From the NCBI GenBank assembly GCA_046313675.1, contig JBKBXU010000264.1, positions 1 through 6,723 of the forward strand: a stretch of 6,723 nt of DNA. The letters are read 5' to 3'. Positions 5,246-6,723 of this stretch are shown in pieces (positions within the stretch are counted from its first letter, which is position 1; every line of letters starts with the position of its first letter). This stretch comes from JBKBXU01 sp046313675. GTDB lineage: Bacteria; Bacteroidota; Bacteroidia; Cytophagales; Cytophagaceae. The notes under the pieces were generated by a model. It ran no database searches. It was not told where the DNA came from and saw nothing but the letters and a program-made list of their open reading frames with translations. The translations under genes and the position numbers were made by a program.

Positions 5246-6723
5246 ATGAAAAAAGTTACTTACCTCCTGGTATTATTTCTTAGCAAAGCTTTACTCTCTT
5301 TCAGTCAACCTGGCACCCCAGACCTTGCTTTTGGAACCAATGGAGCACTTGTATTTGATAATGAAATTCGTGCTTTTGCAATTGATGGTTCTGGCCGAAT
5401 TATCATAGCCAAATCTGAGACTTCCAGTAGATTAATTATACAAAGACTATTACCGAATGGTGATATAGATCTGACATTTGGAATTGACGGAGCTCAACAT
5501 TTTGAACATATTTTGAATGAAGATTCAATTGATTTTCAAGTTAATGCTTTTAAAATGTTCATAGATGACAATAGCAATAGAATATACATTACAGGTAATT
5601 TTATAGAAGAACCTCTATATGACAGATCGTTTATAATTTGTTTAAGCAAAGACAATGGAGCTTATGACACAAGTTTTAACGGCAGTGGTTTCCTGCTAAC
5701 AATTGATCTTATTGTCGGCCTCAAACAACTAAGTCCTCAAAGCTCAGGAAAATTAATACTGCTCTCCAGAAACTATCAGTTATTCCGCATTGAAGCAGAT
5801 GGAAGCTTGGACAATTCCTTTTCTTTCGATAATCAACCTATAAGTCCATTTTACGGAGAATCTGTAGCATATATCAGAATAAATGAACGTGATGAAATCT
5901 TCATGTATGTATGGCAAAATTCCATAGCCAAAGTGCTCCCTGATGGAGAGCTTGTAATAACCGATGGATTTGGCTATCAATACATTATTGTTGATCAAGC
6001 TAATAGTATTTGTGACATAGCTTTTCAAAATGATAAAATTTTAGTCATCGGATCGGATTTTGGCAATAGAATGTATAGATACTTCGCAAACGGGCAAATA
6101 GATGAGACTTTTAATGAAACAGGTGAGTATAATTTTGACCTATCTTCGTTTGGGGGATTTAATCATGCGAAAATCATAGTAGGAAATAACCGGATATCTG
6201 TTTATGGATTATTTACCAACTATTCTTATGCAGAATTTTTTGGTTATTTCTGGTTTGAAGAAAACGGGTCACCGATTGATGAAGTTACCAGTGCATTAGG
6301 ACAAGCGGAGTTTTATGCGACTTCCGCTCAGCTAAGTAAAAATGATTATAGCCTTCTTGTCTTAGGAGATTCATATTCCAATGGATACCACCATGCTTTT
6401 TTGAAGTTCAAATTGAAAAAAGTTCACAACTTCACCTTACCTCCTATTCCTATTTTATACCTCTCATCACCACCATTTGTGCTGCCTGGATATGAGCTAC
6501 CCGGATACCTAAGCTACAGTATTTCAGACCCTGGTATAGCTCAAATAGTTGGCAGAAACCTAACAGCAAACAAAGAGGGCAGTACAACCATAACCGCTAA
6601 ACTTTCAGGAGATTATGAATTTTACCCTATGAGTATTTCAAGAAAAATTGAGGTTAAAAAAATTCCACCAGCAATTATAACCGGAAAAGAATATGTTGCT
6701 CCCGGGTCTGAGGAGTCATTTTG
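5246..6723 (+). CDS. Secreted delta-60 repeat protein with Ig-like domains (partial, runs off right edge)
   Basis: The frame from ATG 5246 is open to the right edge (492 codons). MKKVTYLLVLFLSKALLSFSQ (residues 1-21) splits into a basic start and hydrophobic core, a typical signal peptide probably cleaved near Ser20-Gln21. Delta-60 (DUF5122) repeats follow, recognisable by an L/IDxxFxxxG core: PDLAFGTNG (25-33), IDLTFGIDG (74-82), YDTSFNGSG (140-148), LDNSFSFDN (188-196), a degenerate DGELVITDGFG (233-243) and IDETFNETG (285-293). The core Phe residues lie 47-66 apart, consistent with a beta-propeller-like array. From about 398 to 472 an Ig-like (Big/MBG-type) domain ends TITAKLSGDYEFYPMSISRK, and a second begins at about 474. 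This architecture is common in Bacteroidota cell-surface proteins that end in a type IX secretion sorting domain; that end is outside the window. Surface display or adhesion is inference. The gene has its own promoter and faces away from DUF418. Confidence 0.92.
   Translation, partial: MKKVTYLLVLFLSKALLSFSQPGTPDLAFGTNGALVFDNEIRAFAIDGSGRIIIAKSETSSRLIIQRLLPNGDIDLTFGIDGAQHFEHILNEDSIDFQVNAFKMFIDDNSNRIYITGNFIEEPLYDRSFIICLSKDNGAYDTSFNGSGFLLTIDLIVGLKQLSPQSSGKLILLSRNYQLFRIEADGSLDNSFSFDNQPISPFYGESVAYIRINERDEIFMYVWQNSIAKVLPDGELVITDGFGYQYIIVDQANSICDIAFQNDKILVIGSDFGNRMYRYFANGQIDETFNETGEYNFDLSSFGGFNHAKIIVGNNRISVYGLFTNYSYAEFFGYFWFEENGSPIDEVTSALGQAEFYATSAQLSKNDYSLLVLGDSYSNGYHHAFLKFKLKKVHNFTLPPIPILYLSSPPFVLPGYELPGYLSYSISDPGIAQIVGRNLTANKEGSTTITAKLSGDYEFYPMSISRKIEVKKIPPAIITGKEYVAPGSEESF

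Noticed and set aside
5780..6028. Minus-strand frame of 82 codons
   Set aside because: It lies within the delta-60 gene, which is intact in its own frame and shows clear repeat structure there.

Overview
The window looks like a chromosomal segment of a member of the Bacteroidota, most likely a Cytophagales-type marine or soil bacterium. The evidence is low G+C with very AT-rich intergenic DNA, starts that mostly lack a Shine-Dalgarno sequence, a promoter matching the Bacteroidota -33 TTTG / -7 TAnnTTTG pattern, secreted proteins of types common in this phylum, and a delta-60 repeat protein with Ig-like domains. No taxon can be fixed from the window alone. There are no RNA genes, insertion sequences or CRISPR arrays.

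Layout. Everything from base 1 to 4979 is on the minus strand. At the left edge is the N-terminal part (395 residues visible) of a single-pass membrane protein with a proline-rich cytoplasmic N-terminus, a long coiled coil and a C-terminal beta-rich domain. Next comes a two-gene unit: an RdmC-like, membrane-anchored or periplasmic alpha/beta hydrolase (1323-2348) and, 4 bp upstream of it, a secreted protein of a Bacteroidota family (2353-3146) whose signal peptide is split by a one-base frameshift in a T7 run. Upstream of that are two very short paralogous genes (47 and 43 codons) that share an APISDY-x-EF-x-AKMK N-terminus, followed by a strong intrinsic terminator. A polytopic DUF418 (YeiB-like) membrane protein occupies 3750-4979.

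A 266-bp AT-rich divergent region then leads to a plus-strand gene (5246 to the right edge), preceded by a near-perfect Bacteroidota promoter. It encodes a large secreted protein with about six delta-60 repeats and then Ig-like domains, probably a surface protein exported by the type IX system, although its C-terminus lies outside the window.

The parts most worth attention are the tandem small-protein genes, the split signal peptide, and the inverted repeats that abut three consecutive start codons between 3144 and 3622. No complete known multi-gene system is recognisable. Most proteins here are envelope or surface proteins, but no shared pathway can be shown.
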